From: CAXXIC01 sp049315325
GTDB taxonomy: Bacteria > Bacteroidota > Bacteroidia > Bacteroidales > UBA7332
Reading direction: 5' to 3'
Assembly: GCA_049315325.1 (NCBI GenBank)
Contig: JBMOKJ010000001.1
Span: forward strand, 496,001-560,000
Length of the DNA stretch: 64,000 nucleotides
The translations under genes were made by a program, and so were the position numbers. Below, in pieces: positions 16,641 to 25,288 of the stretch; position 1 is the stretch's first letter, and every line of letters begins with the position of its first letter. A model generated the notes under the pieces. The model did no database searches. It had not been told where the DNA came from and saw only the letters and a list, made by a program, of their open reading frames with translations.

Positions 16641-18713
16641 TCACCTTACGCTCGACAACCCTTTTGCAAGTTCGAGTTTGTCGTCCAAAGAACAGTAAAG
16701 AGCCGACTCTGCGCCATCGAATTGAGTTGGATAAATCAACGCAATGTTGTTGTCTGCAAAATAGCGCGACAGTTGATTGGGTAACTTTTCGAAATCGGGA
16801 TTGAACGATATGGAAGATTTTCGTGAAGAGATAATCACAAACAAATCGTCGGGAATGACCACTTTGGTGAGCATCAACAAATCGCTCCAATCTTCGAAAA
16901 GTTCGTATTCGTCGCGAATGTTGTAGCGAGATTTGTGTATAAAGCTTCGGATTTTGACCTGCGTTTCTGCCGTGGAGTAAAATATAACGCGACAACCCAC
17001 TTGTCGGGTCATATTTGCCAAACGGTCAATCCACAATGTAAAACCGGTTTCCAATTCTGCTTTTTCGGGCACAGCCACTACGATTCGCGCAAATGTGTTG
17101 CTCGGAATCGAACATTTAGCAATGGTGAGCATTCGGTTTGTTCCGTTGAGCACACTTTCGGTCATGGTGCCAAAGAAACTATCTACTATATTCGCTTTGC
17201 GGTGAAGCCCAACAATGATTTCGGTGATGTCTTTCTCCTTCACGGTGTTGATAATACCACTTGCGATATTCACATCAATTCGCGAAATGCGCTTCACATA
17301 CGTATCGGCTGATGATGCCACTTGTGCTGCTTTCTCAAGCAACTGAGATGCTGCTGCTAAAGCATTGTCGTTGTTGGCTTGTGTAGTGACTGTGATGGCA
17401 AAAAGACGTGATTTTCGAGGGTTTTTCATCAAAAGGGCTAAGTTCACCAAATCGACTGCCGTCGTTGGATTTGCAATAGGAATCAAAATACGTTCGGTGT
17501 CTTCATTAATTTTCACCTCTTGTTCTTCGTCTTTTTGGTCAAGAGCTAGCATTTTAGCTGCTTTTTCTGTCACAAATGAACTTATGGTGCACGAAACCAA
17601 AATCAGAATAATGGCACCGTTCATCACATCCGCATTAAGAATGCCTTCTCTGTATCCAATAAGCACTACTGCCAACGTAGCCGCAGCATGGGAGTTGCTC
17701 AACCCGAAAATCATCTGACGTTCGTGAGCCTTCATTTTGAAAACCTTCTGTGTGATAAATGCGGCAAGCCATTTTCCGAAAATAGCCAATACGGTCATCG
17801 TAGCTACCACGATAAGGGCATTAACTCCATTAAATAACACCCGAAGATTGATGAGCATACCCACACCAATAAGGAAGTATGGAATGAAAATGGCATTTCC
17901 AACAAATTCTATCCTGTTCATCAGTGGCGACAGCTTGGGAATGTATCGATTAAGCACAATTCCCGCAAGGAACGCCCCAATAATACCTTCAAGTCCAATT
18001 AATTCAGCCAACCAAGCTGCAAGAAACATCAGCGAAAGGACGAAGATGAATTGCAGAATATTGTCGTCGTATTTTTTGAAGAAATATTTGACCAACCGAG
18101 GATAAATAAAGATAATTCCACCCAAATAAAGCCCAAACGACCCAATGAGTCTAATCCAAAACCACTCCGACAGCTCGCCTTTGTGTGTGCCAACCACAAT
18201 AGCCAGAATAAGCAGTGCGAATAGGTCGGTAATGATGGTTCCCGAAATGGTGATAGTCACCGAGCGTTGTTTTGTTACGCCGTATCGGTAGAGCAATGGA
18301 TAGGTAATGAGCGTGTGCGATGCGAACATCGAAGCAAGCAATATCGAAGCCATCACACTAAAATGCAAGATGAAAAGACCAGAAATCGTACCCAAAATCA
18401 TTTGTACCGAAAAAGTCGTCAACCCAAAAACAATACCACGTGTTTTGTTTTCGCGAAAATCCATCAAATTCATTTCCAACGAAGCTAAAAACATCAGATA
18501 AAGTAGTCCAACGCGTCCGAAAATCTCGAAACTTCGGTCAGACAGAACAATGCCAAAACCGTGTGGCCCAATCAACACCCCAGCAATGATAAGGCCGACG
18601 ATATGCGGAATCCGAATCTTATTCAAAAGCAACGGCGCAAACAATATAATAGCCAATACAATCGAAAAAATGAGTGTAGGATTGACTATCGGAAGGGTGA
18701 TTTGTTCAAACAT
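16641..18713 (-). CDS. Cation/proton antiporter (CPA2 family) with C-terminal Usp-like region
   Basis: 690 residues. Residues 1 to about 390 hold around 12 membrane helices of the Kef/NapA-type exchanger fold (LIIAGVLIGPHGFGI, then GAFLAGIVLNRY). Residues from about 400 to the end are cytoplasmic and resemble two universal-stress-protein-like modules (RILIPIANPTTAVDLVNLAL; later IVVAVPEKAELETG). Such proteins exchange Na+ or K+ for H+ at the inner membrane, with the soluble domain gating by nucleotide binding. It lies 12 bases after cdaA, whose product c-di-AMP controls potassium and osmotic transporters in other bacteria, so regulation by that messenger is a reasonable inference. Confidence 0.88.
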   Translation of the reverse strand: MFEQITLPIVNPTLIFSIVLAIILFAPLLLNKIRIPHIVGLIIAGVLIGPHGFGIVLSDRSFEIFGRVGLLYLMFLASLEMNLMDFRENKTRGIVFGLTTFSVQMILGTISGLFILHFSVMASILLASMFASHTLITYPLLYRYGVTKQRSVTITISGTIITDLFALLILAIVVGTHKGELSEWFWIRLIGSFGLYLGGIIFIYPRLVKYFFKKYDDNILQFIFVLSLMFLAAWLAELIGLEGIIGAFLAGIVLNRYIPKLSPLMNRIEFVGNAIFIPYFLIGVGMLINLRVLFNGVNALIVVATMTVLAIFGKWLAAFITQKVFKMKAHERQMIFGLSNSHAAATLAVVLIGYREGILNADVMNGAIILILVSCTISSFVTEKAAKMLALDQKDEEQEVKINEDTERILIPIANPTTAVDLVNLALLMKNPRKSRLFAITVTTQANNDNALAAASQLLEKAAQVASSADTYVKRISRIDVNIASGIINTVKEKDITEIIVGLHRKANIVDSFFGTMTESVLNGTNRMLTIAKCSIPSNTFARIVVAVPEKAELETGFTLWIDRLANMTRQVGCRVIFYSTAETQVKIRSFIHKSRYNIRDEYELFEDWSDLLMLTKVVIPDDLFVIISSRKSSISFNPDFEKLPNQLSRYFADNNIALIYPTQFDGAESALYCSLDDKLELAKGLSSVR

Positions 18714-18725
18714 AGTTACGCGATT

Positions 18726-19505
18726 TTAGGCTTGTTCTTCAATATCAATTTTGGTGAGGTAAGCCTCGAGAATTTCGGGGTTTAGGTTACGATACAGGTG
18801 ATTTTTGTATGCCAATGCTATCGTGCCACGCTCCTCCGAAACAACAATTACTTTGGCATCGGTTTCGAGTGTGATACCGAGTGCTGCTCGATGTCGCAAA
18901 CCCAACTCCTTTGGCAAAAGCGTATCGTGCGAAACTGGTAAAATGCACCCTGCGGATACGATTCGGTCGTTTACAATAATCATAGCTCCATCGTGCAATG
19001 GACTGTTTTTGAAAAAAATATTTTCAATTAATCGCGTTCCAACTTCGGCATTGATGCGCTCACCCGATTTTTCGAAAGTCGAAAGATTGATGTCGCCAGC
19101 AACTACAATCAAAGCACCTGTTTTACTTTTCGACATATTCCGACAAGCAATTACAATCGGCATCACCGAAGTCTGCTCCACTTTTTTCTCAGGATTATTG
19201 AAAAACATATTGAGCAAATAGCGCCAATGCTTGTGCGAGCCGAGACCAATCAAAAAGCGTCTGATTTCGTCTTGAAAGAGGATAACCAACGCAATAACAC
19301 CCACACTGACCAATTTGTCGAGAATCGAACCCAAGAGTTTCATTCCAAGCACGTGGCTCACCAGCAGCCAAACGCCAATAATGGTGAGCACCCCGATAAA
19401 CACCGTCATCGTGCCCGAAGCCTTCATCAGACGGTAGGTGTAAAACAAAATACACGCTACCAGAAAAATATCGATAAAATCTTTTATGGAGATGTGTTCT
19501 AACAT
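18726..19505 (-). CDS. cdaA: Diadenylate cyclase CdaA
   Basis: Makes c-di-AMP from two ATP. 259 residues: three N-terminal membrane helices (about 10-75), then the DAC domain with the signature DGA at 172-174 (SPLHDGAMIIV) and RHR at 204-206 (GLRHRAALG). Both catalytic motifs are intact. Its start overlaps the folP stop by 7 bases. The order folP-cdaA is common in Bacteroidetes, and the antiporter follows, so the three genes form an operon. Confidence 0.93.
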   Translation of the reverse strand: MLEHISIKDFIDIFLVACILFYTYRLMKASGTMTVFIGVLTIIGVWLLVSHVLGMKLLGSILDKLVSVGVIALVILFQDEIRRFLIGLGSHKHWRYLLNMFFNNPEKKVEQTSVMPIVIACRNMSKSKTGALIVVAGDINLSTFEKSGERINAEVGTRLIENIFFKNSPLHDGAMIIVNDRIVSAGCILPVSHDTLLPKELGLRHRAALGITLETDAKVIVVSEERGTIALAYKNHLYRNLNPEILEAYLTKIDIEEQA

Positions 19506-20347
19506 ATTTTCTCGGTTTTGGTAACAAGTTTAACCGTTTCTACTGCTTCTTTAACGTCGTGAACGCGAAGGATGTTTGCACCTTTTACAATCGCTAGCGT
19601 GTTGAGTACCGTTGTGCCATTAAGGCTCTCTTCGGGTTTGCAATCAAGCGTTTTGTAAATCATCGATTTGCGCGAAACTCCAGCTAGAATTGGTAAATCC
19701 AGAACTCCCAACGCTGGAAGGTTGTGCAACAATTCGTAGTTCTGATCAACCGTTTTGCTGAATCCGAACCCGGGATCAAGAATGATATCGCACGCACCAA
19801 AGCGGCGAAGAGCTTCAATTTTTTTCGAAAAATAAAATATGACCTCTTGAATCAGATTCGAATATTCACAATGTTGCTGCATCGTTTGTGGTGTGCCTCG
19901 CATGTGCATCATCACATAAGGAATGCGCAATTTACCAACTGTCTCAAACATCTTTGGGTCGAGTTCTCCACCCGAAATATCATTGATCATCGCAATACCA
20001 AACTCATCGTATGCCTTTCGTGCTATTTCCGCCCGAAACGTATCAACAGAAATTGCTGCGTTTGGTGCTGTCTTTTTGATAGCGCTAAGTGCAAACCGCA
20101 GACGCTTCCACTCCTCTTCGGGTGTGATATTGACCGCATCTGGTCGCGAAGAATAGGCTCCAACATCTATCAAAAGACCACCTTCAGCCAAAATTTGCTC
20201 GGTGCGCTCAACAATGGCTTTCTCGGTTTCGTATCGGCTATCTGCAAAGAACGAATCGGGCGTGATGTTGACAATTCCCATCACAGCCGGCTTAGCAAGG
20301 TCGTGAAGAGTGCCGTTCAAATTGATATATTTTGCAGAAACGTGCAT
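19499..20347 (-). CDS. folP: Dihydropteroate synthase
   Basis: Joins p-aminobenzoate to dihydropterin pyrophosphate in folate synthesis. 282 residues, normal length. Both signature regions are present: VMGIVNITPDSFF and LIDVGAYSSRPDA near the N-terminus, with DISGG, DPGFGFSKT and a closing RVHDV. It is the first gene of the folP-cdaA-antiporter operon and is divergent from the glutaminyl cyclase gene. Confidence 0.94.
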   Translation of the reverse strand: MHVSAKYINLNGTLHDLAKPAVMGIVNITPDSFFADSRYETEKAIVERTEQILAEGGLLIDVGAYSSRPDAVNITPEEEWKRLRFALSAIKKTAPNAAISVDTFRAEIARKAYDEFGIAMINDISGGELDPKMFETVGKLRIPYVMMHMRGTPQTMQQHCEYSNLIQEVIFYFSKKIEALRRFGACDIILDPGFGFSKTVDQNYELLHNLPALGVLDLPILAGVSRKSMIYKTLDCKPEESLNGTTVLNTLAIVKGANILRVHDVKEAVETVKLVTKTEKIC

Positions 20348-20370
20348 TGTTTTGTGAAATTACTTCAGTA

Positions 20371-20396
20371 CAAGAGGGATAACTCTTGCAAATCTA
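20371..20396 (-). promoter_or_regulatory. folP promoter box and leader hairpin
   Basis: Minus strand TAGATTTGC (20396-20388) fits the -7 consensus. CAAGAG/CTCTTG (20371-20389) overlaps it and would form a hairpin at the very start of the leader. Confidence 0.5.
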
Positions 20397-20413
20397 TGAA
20401 AATATTGAATATC

Positions 20414-20446
20414 TTTTGGGGAATCGACTTCCGATTTGTACTTTTG
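20414..20446 (+). promoter_or_regulatory. Promoter of the glutaminyl cyclase gene
   Basis: TTTTG (20414-20418), 20-base gap, TACTTTTG (20439-20446). This is one of the clearest Bacteroidetes promoters in the window, 29 bases before ATG 20475. Confidence 0.7.
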
Positions 20447-20474
20447 AGCCTTGATTTTGTTTATTTCTATAAAG

Positions 20475-21461
20475 ATGAAACAACTAATAGCCTTATTGTC
20501 CTCTTTCCTGATGTTTTGCTGCTGCACGGCGAGTCACTCGTCGAAGAGTGCAAAACCTGCCGATCCGGTTGTTCGCGTTGCACCAGATTTCAATCCCGAT
20601 AGCGCCTACACATACGTCGAAAAACAGGCTTCGTTTGGTCCGCGCGTGCCTAATACCGACGCTCACAAGGCTTGCGCCAGCTACATTTCAGCACAATTGA
20701 AACGGTTTGGTGCAACTGTCGTCGAACAACGTGCCGTGCTTACGCGTTTTGATGGCGAGAAACTGAATGCGTGCAACATCATAGGCTCTTACAATTCGGA
20801 GAAAACGGAGCGAATTTTGCTTCTTTCGCACTGGGATTCGCGCCCTTTTGCCGACAACGACCCGAACGAGGCAAACCACCACACGCCTGTTTTGGGTGTA
20901 AACGATGGTGCAAGCGGAGTGGGTGTTTTGCTTGAGATTGCTCGAATGATGGCGCAAAAACAACCGAATATTGGTGTCGATATCCTTTTTGTTGACGCCG
21001 AAGATGTGGGTGCTCCCTACTTTTTCAAAGGCAAACAATCGGAGGACGATTGGTGCTTGGGGACACAATATTGGGCAAATCATCCACACAAAGCTGGTTA
21101 CAAAGCAAAATACGGAATTCTGCTCGATATGGTTGGTGCAGGAGATGCGGTGTTTTACAAAGATCACTATTCTATGGAATATGCCAGCAGCATTGCCGAA
21201 ATGGTTTGGGCAAAAGGCCAAGCTTTAGGCTACGGACAATACTTTATGAACGGCGAAGGCGGATACGTGACCGACGACCACGTTTATGTCAATCGCGTGG
21301 CAAACATACCGTGTATCGACATCATACACTACAACCCGCAATCGCGACAAGGGTTTCCGTCGCATTGGCACACGCTCGACGACACCATGCACAACATCGC
21401 AAAACCAGCCCTCAAAGCGGTTGGGCAAACTGTTGCCGAAGTGGTTTACGGAGAAAAATAA
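20475..21461 (+). CDS. Type II glutaminyl-peptide cyclotransferase (M28 family lipoprotein)
   Basis: 328 residues from ATG 20475; the frame's TTG at 20451 lies just after the promoter and is rejected. A lipoprotein signal (LLSSFLMFCCC) is followed by the M28 zinc domain: SHWDSRPFAD, VNDGASG, VDAEDVG, DDWCLGTQYW, DDHVYV and HWHT. These match the glutaminyl cyclase of Porphyromonas gingivalis motif by motif, as far as I recall it. The enzyme converts N-terminal Gln of exported proteins to pyroglutamate at the periplasmic face of the inner membrane. At least eleven exported proteins in this window have Gln at the expected mature N-terminus. Confidence 0.88.
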   Translation: MKQLIALLSSFLMFCCCTASHSSKSAKPADPVVRVAPDFNPDSAYTYVEKQASFGPRVPNTDAHKACASYISAQLKRFGATVVEQRAVLTRFDGEKLNACNIIGSYNSEKTERILLLSHWDSRPFADNDPNEANHHTPVLGVNDGASGVGVLLEIARMMAQKQPNIGVDILFVDAEDVGAPYFFKGKQSEDDWCLGTQYWANHPHKAGYKAKYGILLDMVGAGDAVFYKDHYSMEYASSIAEMVWAKGQALGYGQYFMNGEGGYVTDDHVYVNRVANIPCIDIIHYNPQSRQGFPSHWHTLDDTMHNIAKPALKAVGQTVAEVVYGEK

Positions 21462-21550
21462 TAGGACAATGTGCCAATTTGTCAATGAGCAATCTAACAA
21501 CTTATGACTCACAACTCATAATTCATATTTCATAACTCATAACTAAAACT

Positions 21551-21970
21551 ATGACCCTCAACGAAATACAAGACGAAATAATCGATGAATTTTCAATTTT
21601 CGACGATTGGATGGACAAGTATCAAATGCTGATTGATATGGGTAACTCACTCGCGCCATTGGACGAACAGTATAAAATTCCGCAAAACCTGATTGAAGGT
21701 TGCCAAAGCCGCGTGTGGTTACAAGCTGACTACGTGGATGGCAAAGTCATCTTCACCGCCGAAAGCGATGCTGTGATTGTAAAAGGCATTGTGTCACTGC
21801 TGATTAAGGTAATGTCTGGTCGCACTCCCGATGAGATAGTCGATAACGAACTCTACTTTATCGAGAAAATCGGACTCAAAGAGCACCTTTCGCCCACACG
21901 TTCAAACGGTTTGGTGTCGATGGTGAAGCAGATGAAACTCTTTGCATTGGTATTCAAGGCAAAAGCATAA
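21551..21970 (+). CDS. sufE: Cysteine desulfuration protein SufE
   Basis: Accepts sulfur from the SufS desulfurase and delivers it to the FeS-cluster scaffold. 139 residues, normal length. The sulfur-accepting Cys is C51 in EGCQSRVWL, at the same position as in E. coli SufE. It starts 89 bases after the glutaminyl cyclase stop across an AT-rich spacer of short direct repeats (AACTCATAA type), and a terminator follows. No other suf genes are in the window. Confidence 0.93.
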   Translation: MTLNEIQDEIIDEFSIFDDWMDKYQMLIDMGNSLAPLDEQYKIPQNLIEGCQSRVWLQADYVDGKVIFTAESDAVIVKGIVSLLIKVMSGRTPDEIVDNELYFIEKIGLKEHLSPTRSNGLVSMVKQMKLFALVFKAKA

Positions 21971-21989
21971 AACGACATAATAGAATATG

Positions 21990-22029
21990 AAAGCGACAAT
22001 CGGAGATAAGATCTGATTGTCGCTTTTTC
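21990..22029 (+). terminator. Terminator after sufE
   Basis: AAAGCGACAATC pairs with GATTGTCGCTTT around a 13-base loop, followed by TTTCTTTT. Confidence 0.88.
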
Positions 22030-22182
22030 TTTTAATAAAAAACCTTATTGTATTTCAATCATACAAACATTTCACTGAATATTTCGCCCGATTCCCTTAG
22101 AATTTACCTCTCTATAAAAGCTTTTCACTGAATAAAAGCATCTATCCGCTGAATTCGCTTTTTTTGCGTTTGTCGTTTCACT

Positions 22183-22190
22183 TATATTTG
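22183..22190 (+). promoter_or_regulatory. -7 box for the RRE/ATP-grasp/decarboxylase genes
   Basis: TATATTTG, about 34 bases before ATG 22224. T-rich TTTTTTG lies upstream, but its spacing (16) is short. Confidence 0.5.
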
Positions 22191-22223
22191 GAGAAAATAA
22201 ACAAACCTAAAAAACCGGAATAT

Positions 22224-22463
22224 ATGAAACTCAAGAAAAACATTGCAACAAGTGGCGAAGGGTTTATTTTCAACCCAGGCACAGGAGATTCTTTTTCTAC
22301 CAACGAGTTGGGGACAGAGATTATTACTCTACTAAAAGAGGATAAAAGCACCGAAGAGATTACATTGATTATTAGCAACAAGTACGATGTAGATGCAAGT
22401 CAGTTTGAGAAAGACCTCGACGATTTTGCTGCTCAGTTGAAAGATTATTCCATCTTAGAATAG
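22224..22463 (+). CDS. PqqD-like RRE (peptide chaperone) protein
   Basis: 79 residues from ATG 22224 (MKLKKNIATSGEGFIFNPGTG); the upstream TTG at 22164 precedes the promoter box and is rejected. The pattern of an N-terminal beta hairpin (GFIFNPGTGDSFSTNELG) followed by helices (ITLLKEDKSTEEI, FEKDLDDFAAQL) is that of PqqD-family RiPP recognition elements. These small proteins bind the leader of a peptide substrate and present it to modifying enzymes. The ATP-grasp gene starts 8 bases downstream, so they are co-translated. Confidence 0.8.
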   Translation: MKLKKNIATSGEGFIFNPGTGDSFSTNELGTEIITLLKEDKSTEEITLIISNKYDVDASQFEKDLDDFAAQLKDYSILE

Positions 22464-22471
22464 ACCGAATT

Positions 22472-23515
22472 ATGAAGAAAAAGTTAGTAATCGCCGTAAC
22501 AGGCTTAAATGCCATCGACAGCCCGGGACCGGGTGTGGCGGTGATTCGTGCCATTCGCGAGTGCAAAGACTTCGACGCCCGCATTATCGGTCTGTCTTAC
22601 GAAGCACTCGAGCCTGGTCTATATATGCACGATCTCGTGGATAAAACGTACCAAATTCCCTATCCTTCTGCGGGAACAGACACGTTGCTGGGTCGCTTGA
22701 TTCACATACACGAGATTGAGAAAATGGATTTGATTATCCCCAATTTCGATGCCGAGTTGTTTAACTTCATCAAACTGCGCGATCGGTTGAAAAAACTTGG
22801 TATCGCCACATTCCTGCCCGACCTCGATCAGTTTGAGGCACGCGACAAAGTCAAACTTTTCGAATTTGGCAAAGAGCATGGATTGATGGTTCCCGAAGAT
22901 AAAACGATTTTCCAGGCAAAAGATTTGATGAAGGTATCTGAAGATCTTGGTTGGCCATTAGTGGTGAAAGGCAAATTCTACGATGCCATCATTGCTAACA
23001 CGCTGGAGCAAGCCGAGAAAGCGTTCTACAAACTGCAAGCCAAATGGGGATTGCCCATCATCGTGCAAGAGTTTATTAACGGTACAGAAATAAACATTGC
23101 AGCACTCGGCGATGGTGAAGGAAACGCCATCAGTGTGATTCCGATGCGCAAGCTCTACATCACCGACAAAGGTAAAGCATGGGCAGGCATCACCCTCGAC
23201 GACGAACGTCACATTCAGTTGGCTAAGAAATTTATCAAAGCCACCAAATGGCGCGGCGGTTGCGAACTCGAAGTGATGCAGACAGCAGACGGGAAACCCT
23301 ACATTATGGAAGTGAATCCGCGCTTTCCAGCATGGATTTACCTAACTGCTGCTGCAGGGCAAAACCAACCGGCATCGCTTGTCAAGATGGCTATGGGCGA
23401 AAAGGTAGCTCCATTCACAGACTACGAAGTGGGAAAAATATTCATCCGCTATGCGTGGGATTTGATTACCGACATCAGCGAGTTTCAACAAATATCGGGA
23501 ACGGGAGAATTATAA
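22472..23515 (+). CDS. ATP-grasp ligase
   Basis: 347 residues. The N-terminal domain begins KKKLVIAVTGLNAID. The ATP-grasp core has WPLVVKGKFYDAI and VQEFINGTEINIAALG, and the metal-binding ELEVMQTADGKPYIMEVNPRF. These enzymes join a carboxylate to an amine or thiol using ATP. The substrate is unknown. Its neighbours (RRE protein before, fold-III PLP decarboxylase after) suggest it acts on a peptide or amino acid carried by a leader-bearing protein. It is not one of the well-known members (CarB, DdlB, PurK) by its length and N-terminus. Confidence 0.85.
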   Translation: MKKKLVIAVTGLNAIDSPGPGVAVIRAIRECKDFDARIIGLSYEALEPGLYMHDLVDKTYQIPYPSAGTDTLLGRLIHIHEIEKMDLIIPNFDAELFNFIKLRDRLKKLGIATFLPDLDQFEARDKVKLFEFGKEHGLMVPEDKTIFQAKDLMKVSEDLGWPLVVKGKFYDAIIANTLEQAEKAFYKLQAKWGLPIIVQEFINGTEINIAALGDGEGNAISVIPMRKLYITDKGKAWAGITLDDERHIQLAKKFIKATKWRGGCELEVMQTADGKPYIMEVNPRFPAWIYLTAAAGQNQPASLVKMAMGEKVAPFTDYEVGKIFIRYAWDLITDISEFQQISGTGEL

Positions 23516-23519
23516 TACA

Positions 23520-23624
23520 GCCCCCTAATCCCCAAAGGGGGAACGAAAAAAATAGAAAACTAAATAATAAATCAGTCTAACCGCTTTTTCTCCTCCCCTT
23601 GGGGAGGTCGGGAGGGGCATTAAA
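23520..23624. repeat. C/G-rich palindromic repeats between two genes
   Basis: CCCCTAATCCCCAAAGGGGG (23522-23541) and CCTCCCCTTGGGGAGG with a trailing GGGAGGGG (23592-23617). Related sequences occur at 25005, 25203, 33153 and 47013. Confidence 0.6.
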
Positions 23625-23634
23625 TTAATAAATC

Positions 23635-24996
23635 ATGGAAAAGCTAAGATACGAAAGACCAATCATCAAGAAAATGAACACAGGTCTAATGAATAAATTC
23701 GGAACACGCACAGAGTACGAACCCGTAACTCACATCGAAAGCGTGTCGGTAAAAAGCCTCATCAAAGAGCACGGTTCACCGCTGTTTGTGATTTCGGAAA
23801 AACAGATTCGCCGCAACTACCAAAACGCTGTGCGCATCTTCAAAACACGCTATCCGAAAGTGCAATTTGCATGGTCCTACAAAACAAACTACATGAATGC
23901 CGTTTGTCAGGTGTTTCATCAAGAAGGCTCTTGGGCTGAGGTTGTATCGGGCTTTGAATACGAAAAGGCTTTGGGAAATGGCGTTCCGGGAAATAAAATC
24001 ATCTTCAATGGACCAGACAAAACCGACGAACAACTGATTTCAGCTGCGCAAAACAATTCATTGATTCACATAGACCATTTCGACGAACTTTATTCGCTGA
24101 TTAAGTTGAGCGAAGAGCACAACCTTCGTCCACGCGTGGCTATCCGCATCAATATGGACACCGGTATTTACCCTAAATGGGATCGCTTCGGATTCAACTT
24201 CGAAAACGGACAAGCTTGGAATGCCATCACGCGCATCATCAACTCTGAACACCTCGATCTCGTGGGCTTGCATTGCCACATAGGTACTTTTATGCTTGCG
24301 CCATCGGCTTATGCTGTAGCAGCAACTAACCTCTGCGAACTGGCATGGAAAATCAAAGAACGTTACAACAAAGTGATACAATACATCGACCTTGGTGGTG
24401 GATTTCCTTCTGCTAACACGCTAAAAGGAGCTTATCTACCAGGTTCAGACACGGTGCCTTCTATCGATCAGTTTGCCGATGCCATCACCGATGTTATTTT
24501 AGGATATGGATTTAAGCAAGAAGATCTGCCCATGTTGATATTGGAAACGGGTCGCGCACTCATTGATGATGCAGGCTTCTTGCTCGGATCTGTTCTCGCT
24601 ACTAAGCGTCTGTCTGACGGTCGTCGCGCAACAGTGCTCGATTTCGGAGTCAACTCATTGTTCACTGCATTTTGGTACGACCACAAGATAAGTCCGGCGC
24701 AAGCGTTTGGCAATCACACCGAAGAGATGGTGCTTTACGGACCATTGTGTATGAATATCGATATTGTACGAGAAAGCATCACCATGCCGTTGCTCGAAAA
24801 AGGGAATCACCTCGTCGTTCACAAAGTGGGTGCTTACAACATGACGCAATGGATGCAGTTTATCACCCTTCGCCCAAACATTGTGATGATTGATACCGAC
24901 AATCAGACGCACGTCATACGCAAGGCTGAAACGCTTCAGTATCTGGAGCAAAACGAACTTATTCCAGAGCATTTGAAAACCAATCCGTTGAAATAA
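23635..24996 (+). CDS. Fold-III PLP-dependent decarboxylase-like protein with leader-like N-terminus
   Basis: 453 residues. From about residue 40 it is an Orn/DAP/Arg-decarboxylase-type enzyme: PLP lysine K83 (AWSYKTNYMNAV), GLHCHIGTFM, glycine-rich phosphate loop LGGGFPSAN, LETGRALID, catalytic-Cys region YGPLCMNID and GAYNMTQW. Such enzymes decarboxylate or racemise amino acids. Residues 1-30 are extra and include KLRYERPIIKK, a YxxPxI/K-type motif like those recognised by RRE proteins in RiPP leaders. With a PqqD-like gene two places upstream, this could dock the enzyme to the RRE. The substrate is unknown. Confidence 0.85.
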   Translation: MEKLRYERPIIKKMNTGLMNKFGTRTEYEPVTHIESVSVKSLIKEHGSPLFVISEKQIRRNYQNAVRIFKTRYPKVQFAWSYKTNYMNAVCQVFHQEGSWAEVVSGFEYEKALGNGVPGNKIIFNGPDKTDEQLISAAQNNSLIHIDHFDELYSLIKLSEEHNLRPRVAIRINMDTGIYPKWDRFGFNFENGQAWNAITRIINSEHLDLVGLHCHIGTFMLAPSAYAVAATNLCELAWKIKERYNKVIQYIDLGGGFPSANTLKGAYLPGSDTVPSIDQFADAITDVILGYGFKQEDLPMLILETGRALIDDAGFLLGSVLATKRLSDGRRATVLDFGVNSLFTAFWYDHKISPAQAFGNHTEEMVLYGPLCMNIDIVRESITMPLLEKGNHLVVHKVGAYNMTQWMQFITLRPNIVMIDTDNQTHVIRKAETLQYLEQNELIPEHLKTNPLK

Positions 24997-25003
24997 ATCG
25001 AAA

Positions 25004-25230
25004 GCCCCCAACCCCATTTGGGGTCTTTCAAAACATTAGATTCCAACGGAATCGAATATTTATAGAACAAAAGATCAAATGACATAAGACTCCTTTCGGA
25101 GTCGTATAGTGTGCCGAGAAAACCATGTTCTATAAAGATATGAATCCATACGGATTCAACGAGACAAACAGAAATTACAAAAATCTGCGGTAGAACCTGA
25201 AAGCCCCCTTTGGGGGTTGGGGGCTTCATC
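25004..25230. repeat. MITE-like palindromic element
   Basis: About 225 bases between inverted copies of GAAAGCCCCC...GGGG (25004-25030 and 25199-25226). Inside are hairpins GATTCC/GGAATC (25040-25054), GACTCC/GGAGTC (25089-25104) and GAATCC/GGATTC (25142-25157). A frame reading through the minus strand exists but looks repeat-derived. It fills the spacer before the urea transporter promoter. Confidence 0.6.
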
Positions 25231-25232
25231 TA

Positions 25233-25263
25233 TTGTTCCTAATTCCAACTATGTGTATCTTTG
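25233..25263 (+). promoter_or_regulatory. Promoter of the urea transporter-M23 operon
   Basis: TTG (25233-25235), 20-base gap, TATCTTTG (25256-25263). Transcription would start near 25269, 20 bases before the ATG. Confidence 0.65.
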
Positions 25264-25288
25264 TGCGCATTGCATTTAACCCGATACT

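Noticed and set aside
19724..20602. 292-codon plus-strand frame
   Set aside because: Antisense to folP and overlapping the glutaminyl cyclase start; rich in Cys, His and Phe with no recognisable domain.
24936..25229. 97-codon minus-strand frame
   Set aside because: It translates the palindromic element at 25004-25230 and part of the decarboxylase antisense; repeat-derived.
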